Source of the DNA: Benincasa hispida | Taxonomy: Eukaryota; Streptophyta; Magnoliopsida; Cucurbitales; Cucurbitaceae | DNA: 64,000 bases | Direction of reading: 5' to 3' | Assembly: GCF_009727055.1 (NCBI RefSeq) | Contig: NC_052350.1 | Location: forward strand, 40,713,993 to 40,777,992 | Part shown: in pieces, positions 33,739 to 45,095 of the stretch | How the letters are laid out: each line of letters starts with the position of its first letter | Numbering within the stretch: position 1 is the stretch's first letter | The notes under the pieces: generated by a model | What the model saw: the letters and a program-made list of their open reading frames with translations, nothing else | Database searches by the model: none | Told to the model about the DNA's origin: nothing | Program-made: the position numbers and the translations under genes

Positions 33739-35269
33739 GAAATTAAAGCTACTTGTAACTGCATTCGAGGGAGTAACTTTTAGTTTTTTTAATTAATAAT
33801 TTCATTTAAATCATATTTAGATGAACATCTCTCACATAACCTATAGTATTAATTTAATTAATTAAATTAAATTAAATTAAAATAAATAATCAATTAATTC
33901 TCCAATTAATTAATGACCAAATTAAATATCTAATATTCAATTTAACCTACATTTGAATCATATTCAATTGTATTTCCCTCATAACCTATAGTTTTAATGT
34001 GCATCTAATACACACTAATTTTACCCTATAGTTTTAATATGAATCCAATTCATATTAAATTAATATTTGAAATACTTCAAATATTTAATTCTCTCATAAA
34101 TTAATTTTGAATCATATAAAAAAATTGAAGTTAAATTTATATTTAAAAAAATACAAACTTTATATTATAATGTATACGTTATATTATTTCCCTAAGTGAA
34201 TTTGAATATTTCAAATTCTATTCAAAACATAATTACCTCAATATCCTTTACGAGCTAGGAAGAAGACCTCAAGGACCTACAGATCAGATGCTCTAACAAT
34301 ATGAGATTAATTGGCTAAACTTATTAATCACGTTAATCAATATTCTTTAACCGTGGGTATACTCTTTTCATCTTTTCACTACAAATATAAATGTCCATGG
34401 ATATAGACTAATAACAGCAAGTTAGTCCTTCACAAATGTTCGTAACATCAACTAGGTCAAAATTATCATTTTACCTCTAGGTTACTTCTTAATCCTTAGT
34501 ACCAGTGCTCCTTTAATGAACAACCTGTTTATGGTCAATCCATTAAATTGAAACCCCTCCTAGGCCAGTGAGAGAGTAAGACCTTTTGTTCAAGTCTTGA
34601 AGACACCACTTAGGGGAACACTCATCTACTTACCCTATAGTCGGGAAGGAGTGAAATTCATCTTGTGTCATTATGTTCCTAACTCCCCTCTCGGTCTTGT
34701 CCCCAAAATGGTAGACATATTGAGTTGGTGAATTGGCCACTCTCACCATACAAATCAAAGGACAACCTCTCATGCATATGAGTTCATAATATACTTAGGA
34801 TTAAGACTAAATTGACTAGGTCATTCTTTTAAAAGGGAAACCTAACTAGTAAACAGAGTTACATCTAGTGGTTACTATTTTGTGGTCTGGTCTTATGTAA
34901 ACTCATTGCATAGGATAACTCCACTCGCATGTCACCTACATGAACACGTTGGATCATTGCGTTTGTATCAAATACAAAGTAGGTCGTATTCATAGTATCA
35001 CCAGGATGAGGTACCAAGCCTTATCCATGTATTATAGACCCTTTAAGTTGTATCTTAAACATTGATCTCTATATGTCTCCACATACAATTTAAGACTCAT
35101 AAGATAGCCAAGGATGTTAGTCTATTGGATTTAGGGTTATTAAGACAAAACAAAAACAATACAATCAATAACACGTATTGAAATAACATTGATAACTCTT
35201 TATTGATGACAATCATTTATTTACATTTTCTATCTATGAGTTTTAGGTCATAAAATCCAACAAAATCCC

Positions 35270-36741
35270 ACTTGAACTAAAATTCTAGTTAGTGGGATGT
35301 ACATATTATCAATAACATAAAACAACAAGAATGGTAAATAAATACAATAAACTAGGGTATCCATATACCCGTTACACATCATCCACTTACCCTAGATTAT
35401 ACATTGTACATGTGTCGCAGACCTAGACCCTCTAGATAACTCTCGAACACTTTAGCCGAGAAAGCCTTCGTAAATGGATCAACAATGTTGTGCTATGAAG
35501 TGAATCACATCTCTTCGTTGCATAATCTCCTGTATTAGGTGATACTTCCTCTTAATATGTTTTTTTCGTTTGCTACGAGAATCTTTAGAGTTGGCTACAA
35601 CCCCATTATTGTCACAGTATAAGGTGACAGGCAAGTCCATGTTTGAAACGACTTCCAAGTAACTTAGGAACTTCCTAAGCCAAACTACCTTCTTTGTTGC
35701 TACACAAGCAGCTACATACTCAGCCTCCATAGTGGAGTCTGCAATGCATACTTGCTTGATGGTATGCCATACTACAACTCCCTCATTCAGGGAGAACATT
35801 GATCCTAACGTAGATTTCCTAGAATCTCTATTAATTTAGAAATCAGAATCGATGTATCTCGTAAGGATCAAATCCTTAGCTCCATACACCAGCATGTAGT
35901 CTATCGTTCTCCTAAGATACTTGAGGATGTTCTTAACCGTAGTCCAGTGGTTTAACTCTTGATTAGACTGGTAACTATCGACTATTCTTACTGCATAACA
36001 AATGTTTTGCCTAGTGCATAGCATAGCATACAGTAAGGTGCCCACAACTGAGGCAAAGAGAATACGTCTCATATCCTCAACTTCTTAAGGTGTCATAGAA
36101 CACTCTTCTTAAGACAAGTGAACTTCATGCCCGAGTGATAATAAACCATTCTTAGAGTTCTGGATCGAATACCAGAACAATATTTTGTTGATACAAGTTG
36201 CTTGAGATAGAGGTAAAGTTTTGTTCTTACGATTCCTAATGATTTGGATCCCAAGAACATACTGCACCTTTCTCAAATCCTTCATTTGGAATTGGGCTAT
36301 TAGCCATTTTTTAACATCAATAAGATATCTTACAACATTCCCAATGTGTAGGATATAGTCTACATAAAAGTACCAAGAAAGATACTTTATCGTTGATGAT
36401 TTTCTTGTAGACACAATGTTCATTAATGTTTTGGTCAAAACCAAAAGATTTGATTGTAGTATCAAATCTAATGTTTCAAGATCTGGATGCCCGCTTCAAC
36501 CCATAAATAGATCGATTCAACTTGCAAACTTTTTGCTCCTGATCTTGGACTATGAACCCCTCGGGCTGAGACATAAAGATGCTCTCTTCATGATTGCCAT
36601 TCAGAAAAGTAGTCTTGATATCCAGTTTCCATATCTCATAGTCGTAATATGTGGTTATGGACAAGAAAATTCTTATAGACTTAAGCATAGAAACAGGAAA
36701 AAATGTTTCCTCATAATCAACTCTTTCCCTTTGGGTATAAC
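35270..36741 (-). pseudogene. Copia D reverse transcriptase (C-terminal part) and RNase H
   Basis: Minus-strand order: RT core at 36688-36476 ('MLKSIRIFLSITTYYDYEIWKLD', 'KTTFLNGN', 'LNRSIYGLKRASRS'), then 36465-36109 ('WYFYVDYILHIGN' where YVDD has become YVDY, 'QFQMKDLRKVQYVLGIQII'), then RNase H at 36072-35836 ('SVVGTLLYAMLCTRQNICYAV') and 35799-35479 ('DSTMEAEYVAACVATKKVVWLRK', 'TLYCDNNGVVANSKDSRS'). Stops and frameshifts separate the blocks. The catalytic Asp-to-Tyr change would abolish polymerase activity. The RT N-terminus continues beyond the inserted solo LTR at 38653. Confidence 0.85.
36737..36741 (-). repeat. TSD (ATAAC) left of the solo LTR
   Basis: ATAAC here and at 38653-38657 flanks the solo LTR exactly. 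Confidence 0.85.
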
Positions 36742-38652
36742 TAAAGGAACCCTATCAATGATCCTTGAGTGGAAGCAGATCATCCCAATATCCCAAATTT
36801 ACAGAATAGAAAATTTTTACAGAAGAAGAAAAAATTATGCATTTAAAAGAGAAATTCAACATGCTCTTAACAGAAAAGATAATTAAAATTAGGGTTCAGA
36901 ACCCTTATCTTTGAAGACCAATTCTTCAATTGATTCCTTCGAACTCCAATTAGGCACCAACATAATGGGTACCACGGTATTCTTTGGGATGAGAACTTAG
37001 GAGTTTATGGGCTCTGGCTATTTTGGTGAGGGAATGTAGAAAATTTGAGAGAATTGGAGTTAGAACAACACACACAGAACCCTTAAGTGTTTTTTTCTCT
37101 AAATGATGAACGAAGAAGATTAACTCTAAAACTGCAGCCCCACTAACATGGTGAAGAGAAAGAAGAGGGAGGGAATTACTACTCCCTCCCAAAAAAAAAC
37201 ATTATTTTCAAAAATAAATAAATAAAATAAAATAAAATTATTTATTTAATAAATATTCATATGATAACTACCTTATCATATAATATATATATTAAACTAT
37301 ATGTTATATCCAATATAACATATAACTTATAGTTTCTTTTCTCTCTCCAATGGCTTTTAACATAAATCACATTCATATTAAATTTATTTATATTAATTCA
37401 ACTCATATAATTAATATTTGAATCATATTCAAATATTTATTTCTTCTCATAAATACTTAATATTATAATGTATCAAATACATTATAGTAATTATATCACA
37501 TATAATTATATTAACTTAATTAAATCACATATAATTAATCCCTTCAATTAATTTAAACAATTTGAGTTAATTCAAAAAAAAATGTTTCTCATTAATTCTC
37601 ATTGAACTATCGAGAGGACCTTATGGACTTGTAACTTGAAGCTCCAATGGTACGTGAATAATTAATTAAACTCTTTCAATTAAAATATTCACTATCTATT
37701 AACTAACGAGCACTTCACTAAGGACCGTTAGCTGCACTCTTCGCACTACAGATATATTTCTATGTCCATTGGATATAGCCAATCAATAGTACGATGACCC
37801 TTCACAAATTGCTCATAAGTACGCTAGGCCAAAATTATCGTTTTGCCCCTGTGGTTACATCTAGCTTCTTAAGTTCCACTGATTCCTCTGATGAACAATA
37901 AATCATAGTCCAACTATGACTAAACCCCTCTCGAGCCAAGAGAGGGTGTGGTGTCACATTGTTTAAACCCCGAAATTAGCTCTTAAGGGAACAATTTATC
38001 TACTTACCCCGACATCGGGGAAGGAGTGAAATCCTTCTTTTGTAACTGTGTTCCTAACTCCCCAATTAGACAAATCCCCAAAATGGTAGGCTTGTTGAGT
38101 CAATGATCTAAGCATTTTCACCCATATAAATCAAAGGATCGCCTTCATAGGCAGAAGTTCATAACTCACTCAGGATTCAGGTTATGTTACCTATCTTGGT
38201 GAAATGTAAGTCTCTATTATGAACGGCGTTATATAATGAGACAAGAAATTTCATGGTCCGATCTTATACAAACTCCTTTGTATAGAATATCCTCGATTAC
38301 ATATCTCCACATGAATGAACAAGATCAGATCATTTGTAGTATTTTACAACAATTTTAACATCTATAAAGTGAGACATACTCATAGTGTCACCAAGATAAA
38401 CTATCTAGCCTTATCCATCTATTACAGACCATTTAGCCTATCACTTAAACACGATCTACCCGTGTGTCTCTACATACATGTTTAAGCTACAAGATAACCT
38501 TGGATCTTAGCTTATTGGTTTTTGGTTAATGCAACTCAAAATGAAATAAAACATCATATATTTTATTAAATAAATAAGATATTTGTATAATACAATTACG
38601 AACTAATTACAAACTATAGAACCCTAAGAGATTTAGGGCATCAACTCCAACA
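36742..38652 (-). mobile_element. Solo copia LTR inserted in the reverse transcriptase of D
   Basis: 1911 bp. On the minus strand it starts TGTTGGAGTTGATGCCC at 38652 and ends 'GGTTCCTTTA' at 36742, homologous to the A LTR end 'ATTTCCTTCA' (terminal CA decayed to TA). It is flanked by 5-bp direct repeats ATAAC. The coding sequence of D reads straight through when it is removed: '...KARLVAK' on one side, 'GYTQ' on the other. There is no internal sequence, so it arose by LTR-LTR recombination or is a very reduced copy. Same LTR group as A and F. Confidence 0.85.
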
Positions 38653-38784
38653 ATAACTTTTGCTACAAGTCTTGCTTTGAAGGTCTATACCTTTCCAGCT
38701 ACATCTTTCCTTTTCTTATAGATCCATTTACACCCTATGGGTTTAACCCCTTCAGGTAGATCTACAAGTTCCCATATTGTCACA
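38653..38784 (-). pseudogene. Copia D reverse transcriptase, N-terminal part
   Basis: Minus-strand codons encode 'WELVDLPEGVKPIGCKWIY', then 'KKRKDVAGKVQTFKARLVAK' with one stop, matching A at 7405-7520. Truncated at 38784 by the end of a gypsy LTR ('TGTCACACCCCC'). Confidence 0.8.
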
Positions 38785-38885
38785 CCCCCAAACAGATTAC
38801 CTTCTTAACCTAGAAGAGAACATGATGATAGAAGTTACCAATCTTTTTGTGGCACTTAATACCTAAACAGGAGTTTTGTTTACCG
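38785..38885 (-). mobile_element. Short gypsy LTR-end fragment
   Basis: 'tcacacccccaaacagattaccttcttaacctagaagaga' resembles the LTR ends at 8960, 42489 and 46203. Only about 100 bp remain. Confidence 0.6.
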
Positions 38886-39997
38886 AGGTCAACTCTAGGT
38901 AACTCGATCTTAATCCTAAGCTAACTATGACCTCCTGTTTATTTAGGATTATCCTTAGATTTGCATAGGTAAGGGTTGACTCAACAGCTCCAGCTCAATA
39001 AGCCTCCTATTTCAGAGGTAATACTGGATAGATAGCTGGGGACATAGGGTGCAATAAGAAATTCATGCGTACCTAATTTAAGGATAGGAGAAAGGTTGTT
39101 CTATTAAGTACTGAATCCAAGTATTGAACAACGGGCCCCACCCTCTCATTGGCCCGAGAGGGATCCGATTTAGTGATTGGATCATACACCAATTGTTCAT
39201 TAGAGGATCAGTGGAATTTAAGGAGCAAGATGTAATATCGGGGGTAAAACAACATATTGACCTAGCCGTTATTACGAACAACCTGTGAAGGGTCGACTTA
39301 CTGATTATGATAAATCAATTGGATACAAATATATCTACAATGAGGAGAGTGCAACTATCGAGTTATAGTGGTGTGACTTTTTAGTTAACGAATGCTGATT
39401 AATTTGGTCTAAAGAGTTTTAGCCAATTAATCTTAAATCGTTGGAGCTCATGATCTTAGGTTCATAAGGTCACTCTACTAGCTCGTAAAACATGAACATC
39501 TTGAATTAATAAATTGATTGAATTTAGAATGATATCAATTTAAATTGTTCAAATTGATATTAGGGTTTGAATTTGAATAAGTTCAAATTCAAAAATTAAG
39601 GTTTGCATAATTATATTCGATATAATTATTAACGTTTAATTTATTGAAATTAAAAAAAATTAGAAAGTTAATAATATTTAAATGTTGATTTAAATATCAA
39701 TTACATGAATATGATTCATATTTAAAATTAGGTGTGTGATTAATTTAATATTTGATATTCAATTGTTATTTAATTGATTAAATATGTTTATTTAATTAAA
39801 AATCAAATTAATTTTCAATTTCAATTCAATTTGAGAAATTGGATTTTGATGTTTTAAATTTAATTAATCATGAATTATTTAAATCAAATTTTAGTTAATT
39901 TTTGAAATTAATTAAAATTTGAATTTAAACATACAAAAATTGAAAATTAGTTTTGAGTGGGATCTTCCCACATTTTAACAAATTTGAGGTGTTGTTC

Positions 39998-40280
39998 TGA
40001 TGTACACACGTAAATCCCATTTACATATATGCAATTGAGGTGATCTTGAGAGGTATTCCCAAGAGGTCATCCAACATAGGATTGCTCCAAGCTAAACACG
40101 CTTAACTTTGGAGTTATTATGATTGAGCCAACAAAAAAGAAGGTGCACCATGTTGGTATAGGTAGTAACTTTTAATTCTTTTAAGCCTTTCCTAACCATA
40201 CTTTCATGTCCTCAGGATCTCTCTCATTCAAATGTGATATCGATTCATTCATGTACCCCTCCTGAACTTAGGTTGTTACA
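39998..40280 (-). mobile_element. Cassandra-like solo LTR (283 bp) with 5S rRNA sequence
   Basis: On the minus strand it runs from TGTTACAACCTAAG (40280) to 'GTGTGTACATCA' (39998), i.e. TG...CA ends, in the size range of Cassandra TRIM LTRs. It is inserted within the G LTR, whose sequence resumes at 'agagaagatctcttgg'. I see no clear 5-bp target duplication. No internal domain or second LTR. Cassandra elements are known to carry a 5S-derived pol III promoter in the LTR, and this one does. Confidence 0.75.
40052..40163 (-). other. 5S rRNA-derived segment with pol III promoter boxes
   Basis: On the minus strand: 'ATACCAACA', 'TGCACC', 'AACTCCAAAGTTAAGCGTG' (box A region, one mismatch to plant 5S rRNA over this span), and 'GGATGACCTCTTGGGAA' (box C region). 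Order and spacing follow 5S rRNA, although the 5' part has a small insertion. It is not a functional 5S gene: flanks and ends differ. Confidence 0.85.
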
Positions 40281-40488
40281 AGAGAAGATCTCTTGGTGGT
40301 TTATTGTTGAATTGGAGTTGGAATCACCTGAAGAGTAGCTTAGAATTGGAAGAATTCATCAAAGGTATGTTGCTAAGAAACCATCTTCTTAAATTTCTGT
40401 TTAAGCATGCTTTTAGAACTCAAATTAAATGTAATTAGAGTGTTTATTGATTATGTTTGCTCTGTTGCACGCTAGTAGATCCTAACAA

Positions 40489-40502
40489 TTGATATCAGAG
40501 CA
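40489..40502 (+). other. PBS of copia G
   Basis: TTGATATCAGAGCA, one base changed from TTGGTATCAGAGCA, directly after the LTR end. Confidence 0.75.
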
Positions 40503-40784
40503 TGATTTAAGCACTTAATTAGCGATAATTTGAGTTTTGGTGGGTGTTTTTCATAAGTTATATGAAAATGATGAACCGATATGGTTTTTCTGAGTTTTGA
40601 CATTGTTTTCTCTTCAATTATGTTGTAATTCTTGTAATTGGTTCTTGTTTGATGGGCCTTAATGTGTGTTTAAGTGTTTGTAATTCGATTGAAGTCATTA
40701 AAGTTACAGTTAGGTTGTAATTGAAGGAAGAAGTGAAGAAGGTCAAGCAGCAGGAACTGGATTTTCAGCCATTGCCCAATTCTC

Positions 40785-41150
40785 GATGCTCGATGCCCCA
40801 TACTCGATGATACTTGATGCTCAAACATGATAGTATTTTACGAAATACTCGGTGCACGATGCCATACTCGATGATACTTGATGCTCAAACATGATAGTAT
40901 TTTACGAAATACTCGGTGCACGATGCCATACTCGATGATACTCGATGCACGATGCGTTACTCAATGGTCGATGGCTCATACACTGTCTCTTATACACATC
41001 TAGATGTGTATAAGAGACAGATGGTACTCGATAAAACTCGATGGTATTTTATGAAACACTCGATGCAAGATACCATACTCGATGGTACTCGATGCAACTC
41101 GATGGTATTTAGTGAAATACTCGATACTTGGTGGCATACTTGATGGTTTT
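40785..41150 (+). repeat. ACTCGATG minisatellite with 64-bp higher-order unit
   Basis: A 64-bp unit starting 'TACTCGATGATACTTGATGC' occurs at 40801-40864 and 40865-40928 without change. Shorter variants ('actcgatggta') continue to 41150. The array is split by the adapter palindrome at 40983-41020. Confidence 0.9.
40983..41020. other. Tn5 mosaic-end dimer, copy 3
   Basis: The same perfect 38-bp palindrome, inside the minisatellite. Repeat sequence on both sides hides how much is missing or rearranged. Confidence 0.97.
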
Positions 41151-42483
41151 TGCCCGGTTCTGCTCATTTTTTTTTAGCATTGGAGGTTCGTTCGAGAGGT
41201 TCGGGTCTGATTCAAGGCGGTTTGAGCGATCCATAAGTGTTTTGGAGTCGATTTTTGTTGAATTTTGTAATAATTAGGCGTTTGTTTGCTTGATAATTCC
41301 AAAACTAAAATCATATTAGTCTATGTTTAATTATTTATGCATGTGATGTATGTTATAATTAAATAAATCTTGTATGTACATAAAGAATGCCATGTAGATT
41401 TAAAATCCCACCATAGGAAGCATGTTACATGCATTGAGAGTATGTTATAAAGTGTTATAATATATAGTATACATGTATAGGATTTCAAATGTTTTAATAT
41501 AAATGTTATATTAAATATTGAATGCCTTTGATGTATGTTGTGGATGCTTAACATGTCTAAAATTTTGTAAGTTGTTATAAAATTTGGTTAGACGTTTAAA
41601 ATCAATAACAAAGATAAGTTGCATACTCATGTAGGTTAACCACCTGTTTTAATAGTTAAAATAGGTCGAATCTTGTAAAATTTGGTTACAAACTCAACCA
41701 GTATATAATCTTGTCTAAGGCTAGGGGTATTTAAGTTAATGGTCTATGGAACACCTCCTATCTAAGGATTATGGCTAAATAATTGAACATTGTTAACCAG
41801 TTTTATGAGCAAAACGTGAGTAGTATCAGGTTTTAAAACTGGTTTATTGCCTAGACTTCGTAGGTTAAATCCAAATATAAACATTATACTTGGATAAACA
41901 CCTAGACTTGGGTTTTTTAATTAGCCGAAACAAACCTGAGTAAAAATATACCCAAACAAATAATAAGACACTTCAGTGGGAGTTCAATAACATATATGAT
42001 ATGTTATTAGAACACTTCAGTGGGAGTTTATTAGAATGCTTCAATGAGAGATTAATAACGTATATGATATGTTATTTTTAGCTCTCACGTCCCTAAGAAT
42101 TCACATCGAGATTCATGTTTCACTTCGTATCAATTATGAACCTCGACTACTCCATTCGGAAAGTGTTGGCAGGAATCAAGATCAGGTAAATAGGGGAAGT
42201 TGTTCACAGTAAAATCAAAAGTGGCATTTTGATTTTAAATCTCACGTCCTAAGAGTTCACATCGAGATTCATGCAACGTTTCGTGTCGATTATGAACTTC
42301 GACTGCTCCATTCGAAAAGTATTGGCATGAATCAAGATCAGGTGAATGAAAGGAAATTTTTCAATGTAAAATAAAATATACGATATATAAATTTCAACTC
42401 TCACGTCCCTAGAAAGTTCAAATCATGAGATGCGTGCAACGCTTTATGTCAATTATGAACCTCGACTAGTCCATTTGGAAAGT

Positions 42484-42488
42484 GTTTG
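42484..42488 (+). repeat. TSD (GTTTG) left of the gypsy insertion
   Basis: GTTTG here and at 46986-46990, immediately outside TGTCACACC...GTGTGACA termini. Confidence 0.8.
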
Positions 42489-44128
42489 TGTCACACCCTG
42501 CCCCAGACCACCCTCTTAGCCTAGAGAAGGGCATGACTGCAGCAGTTATCAACCCTTAGGCTGACACTTACTGCCTAAAAACTCTTGCGGAATAACTCTG
42601 ATACCAAATACAAATTATATGCAACAGGACGGCTGTAGGCCCACAATTTATTAACTTAGAAACTTAATATGTTTAGAGTATTTACAATATTTAGATTTAC
42701 AATCCCAAAACCCACAAACCTAGCCCTATATGAAAATAGTAACATGTGTACAATATTCATAGTAACCACCTAGCAAAGGTTACAAGTCTTTTCGTTCTTT
42801 AGTGGCAAGCAGATACTGAGCTGTCTTCAGAGAATTTTACCGCTACCTGTGAGAGGGGGGGGGGGGAAACAAAATATTTGAAAACGGGGTGAGCTTGACG
42901 CCCAGTGAGTGACCGAGAAAACATAGTAAATTCTCATGCATAATTTCAGAAAAAGTTTTATCTGAAAATATAAACTTGTGCAGCATAAATATTTTCCAGG
43001 CATAAATTATATAAAGCTGTTTTAAACATAAAACAGTAAAATCATTTCTCAATCAAAGTACTGTATAACTGGTAAAAAAATCCAACACCAACTGCTAGTC
43101 CAGAGAAACCCTTTTTCTCACTCTCTGACTTTTCACCTATGGCCACATTAGGTACACGCTCAATACCTTCTCCTTGTACTTCAGTATCGAGCTACTAGGA
43201 TACCTTCTCCAATGTACTTCAGTATCCCGTTGGCTTAGTACCTTCTCAAATGTACTTCAGTACCAATAGATACCTTCTCCTTGTACTTCAGTATCTAGTT
43301 GGGTGGATGCCTTCTCCTTGTACTTCGGCATCGTATTTTACCAAAATTATTTATAAACAACTTTTCTCTTTAAAGCATGTACAGTATAACACATATACAA
43401 CATGGCTTTAAAGATGATAATGCATGCTGGATAAAATCAATACATATACATATGTAAATAGTTTTTCAACAATATGCATGCGTTCCAAATCACAATTCAA
43501 ACTTGCTTGGAAACCACTTTATAAAACTAGTAGGCATGAGAATATTTTCGTAAACATGCTTTCTGTAAAACATTTGTAATCAAAACAGTTTAAAACATTT
43601 TAGTTCGAAAACATTTTAGCCACTCACCTTAATTACTAAGGAGCCTTTTTAATAGTTCCCTTTTCTACCTCGGGCTCCCTTTTTACCCCTAGAATCCAGA
43701 TCCAACTTACAGCTTAGATTACTTATAGTTCTAAATCTTATTTTGAGATACTTCCTTCTAAAAAAACTATTCTAAAATGTCTCAAGAAGCTTACCGTAAA
43801 ATCTTAGCTCATAACTCTTCATGGTTTAGCCGGAATCATCCAAAAATCAAGACTGGCTCAGCTTACCCGATAGCTCGACCCCTCTATATTTTTCTCATTC
43901 TCCAACCAAATTTCTTAGAGCTTCTTCTCCGGAAGCCTCACCATGAAAACTAGACTCTCTTATCTTTCAGATGGCTTTAGAATTACATCAAACGCTCAAG
44001 TAGATTGGAAGATCTCCTCGTCTCAAGTTGATGCATTCTCATCCACCCTCACTATCCAATGCACTCTACTCTCCCCCTCTTTTTGCGAATTTTAAGATTT
44101 GTGATTTGAAAATGAAATCCCAAAGGCT

Positions 44129-44139
44129 CTATTTATAGG
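44129..44139 (-). promoter_or_regulatory. TATA box of the gypsy LTR
   Basis: CCTATAAATAGA on the minus strand, about 1.34 kb into the LTR. Transcription would run leftward. Confidence 0.5.
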
Positions 44140-44479
44140 CGTCCAAATCTCATATGGTGTTGACACCACCTACTTGGCTGCATGGCCAAATGTTTAATCC
44201 TCCCTTTATCAACGTAAGCTGACTTCACCTTGGTTCAATGTATTCTTCCCAAACGCATCCAACACAATTTCTTAGGGTTTAAGAATTTCTCTTAATCGGA
44301 CACCTAAATTTTAATTGATGTTTGCCCTTACGTCTTCAAGCTTTGTTTGTATTCAATTTAGGGTTTTCAATGCATAACCTATAAGATCGTGGCCAAATTC
44401 AACGCATAAATGCCCGGTCGTTCGATGCACAGGCGGTTTCCTTTGATCGCGTGGGCGTGACGTTCGAATGAGGCGTTTA

Positions 44480-45095
44480 GGCTGCTCTCACTCTCTCCCA
44501 CTTTCTCGCTGGTCTCGCTCTCTCCACTCTCGCTCTCTCTAACCTGTCTCTTATACACATCTAGATGTGTATAAGAGACAGGGCATGACGTTCGAATGAG
44601 GCATTCTCTCCACTCTCGCTCTCTCCCACTTTCTCGCTGGTCTCGCTCTCTCCACTTTCTCGCTGGTCTCGCTCTTTCCACTCTCGCTCTCTCCCACTTT
44701 CTCGCTCACAATCTCGCTTTTTCCACTCTCGCTAAGGATCTCGCTTTCTCCAGTCTTCTCGCTCATTTGGCTCTCGGTAGTGTCGCTCTCTCCATGTTTC
44801 TCGCTATGGATCTCGCTCTCTCCAGCCTTCTCGCTAGCTTGGATCTCGACAGTGTCGCTCTCTCCAGGTTTCTTGCTAAGGATCTCGCTCTCTCCAATCT
44901 CACCAGCATCGCTCTTTCCAATCTCGCCAGCGTCGCTCTCTCCTTCTTTCTCTCCACCCTTTCTCTCCAACTTCGCTCTCTCCCAGTCTCTCGCTCAACC
45001 AATCTCGCTCTCTCCCATTCTCTCGCTCAAATCAATCTCGCTCTCTCCCATTCTCTCGCTCAAATCAATCTCACTCTCTCCCATTCTCTCTCTAA
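44480..45095. repeat. CTCTCGCT-type array
   Basis: Irregular repeats of TCTCGCTCTCTCC and variants over 600 bp, interrupted by the adapter at 44544-44581. The array opens long frames in several phases on both strands (for example 44596-45159 plus and 44551-44970 minus). These are products of the repeat, not genes. Confidence 0.9.
44544..44581. other. Tn5 mosaic-end dimer, copy 4
   Basis: Perfect 38-bp palindrome. The right flank (44582 on, 'ggcatgacgttcgaatgaggc') repeats sequence found ~90 bp to the left of it (44454 on, 'ggcgtgacgttcgaatgaggc'), as expected for a circularised fragment junction. Confidence 0.97.

Larger units (their letters stand above)
32914..35262 (-). mobile_element. 3' LTR of copia D
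   Basis: On the minus strand it starts TGTTGGATTTTATGACC at 35262, after the tract complementary to 'aaaatcccacttgaa'. It ends tentatively at 'ccttaca' (32914). The left edge is uncertain because no PBS follows and no target duplication is visible. Inside are a TGATAGA-rich minisatellite (33570-33702) and a 32-base T run (33704-33735). The middle matches 23713-24372. Confidence 0.65.
38886..40487 (+). mobile_element. 5' LTR of copia G, start missing
   Basis: Matches the B LTR from 22250 on, ends 'gatcctaaca' at 40487 and is followed by a PBS. The first ~450 bp are missing. A 283-bp Cassandra-like LTR is inserted at 39998-40280. Another copy of this LTR family lies inverted at 48245-49475. 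Confidence 0.75.
40503..42488 (+). mobile_element. Leader of copia G
   Basis: No coding sequence. It holds an ACTCGATG minisatellite (40785-41150) with an adapter artefact inside. It also has 'GTTATAAAGTGTTATAA'-type words (41445-41580), as in the A leader, and repeated blocks 'cgagattcatg...cgactactccattcgga' at 42105, 42262 and 42440, spaced about 160 bp. Interrupted at 42489 by a gypsy element and resumes at 46986. Confidence 0.65.

Noticed and set aside
40052..40163. Functional 5S rRNA gene
   Set aside because: Better preserved, but it has an insertion in the 5' part, lacks 5S ends and sits inside a 283-bp TG...CA unit.
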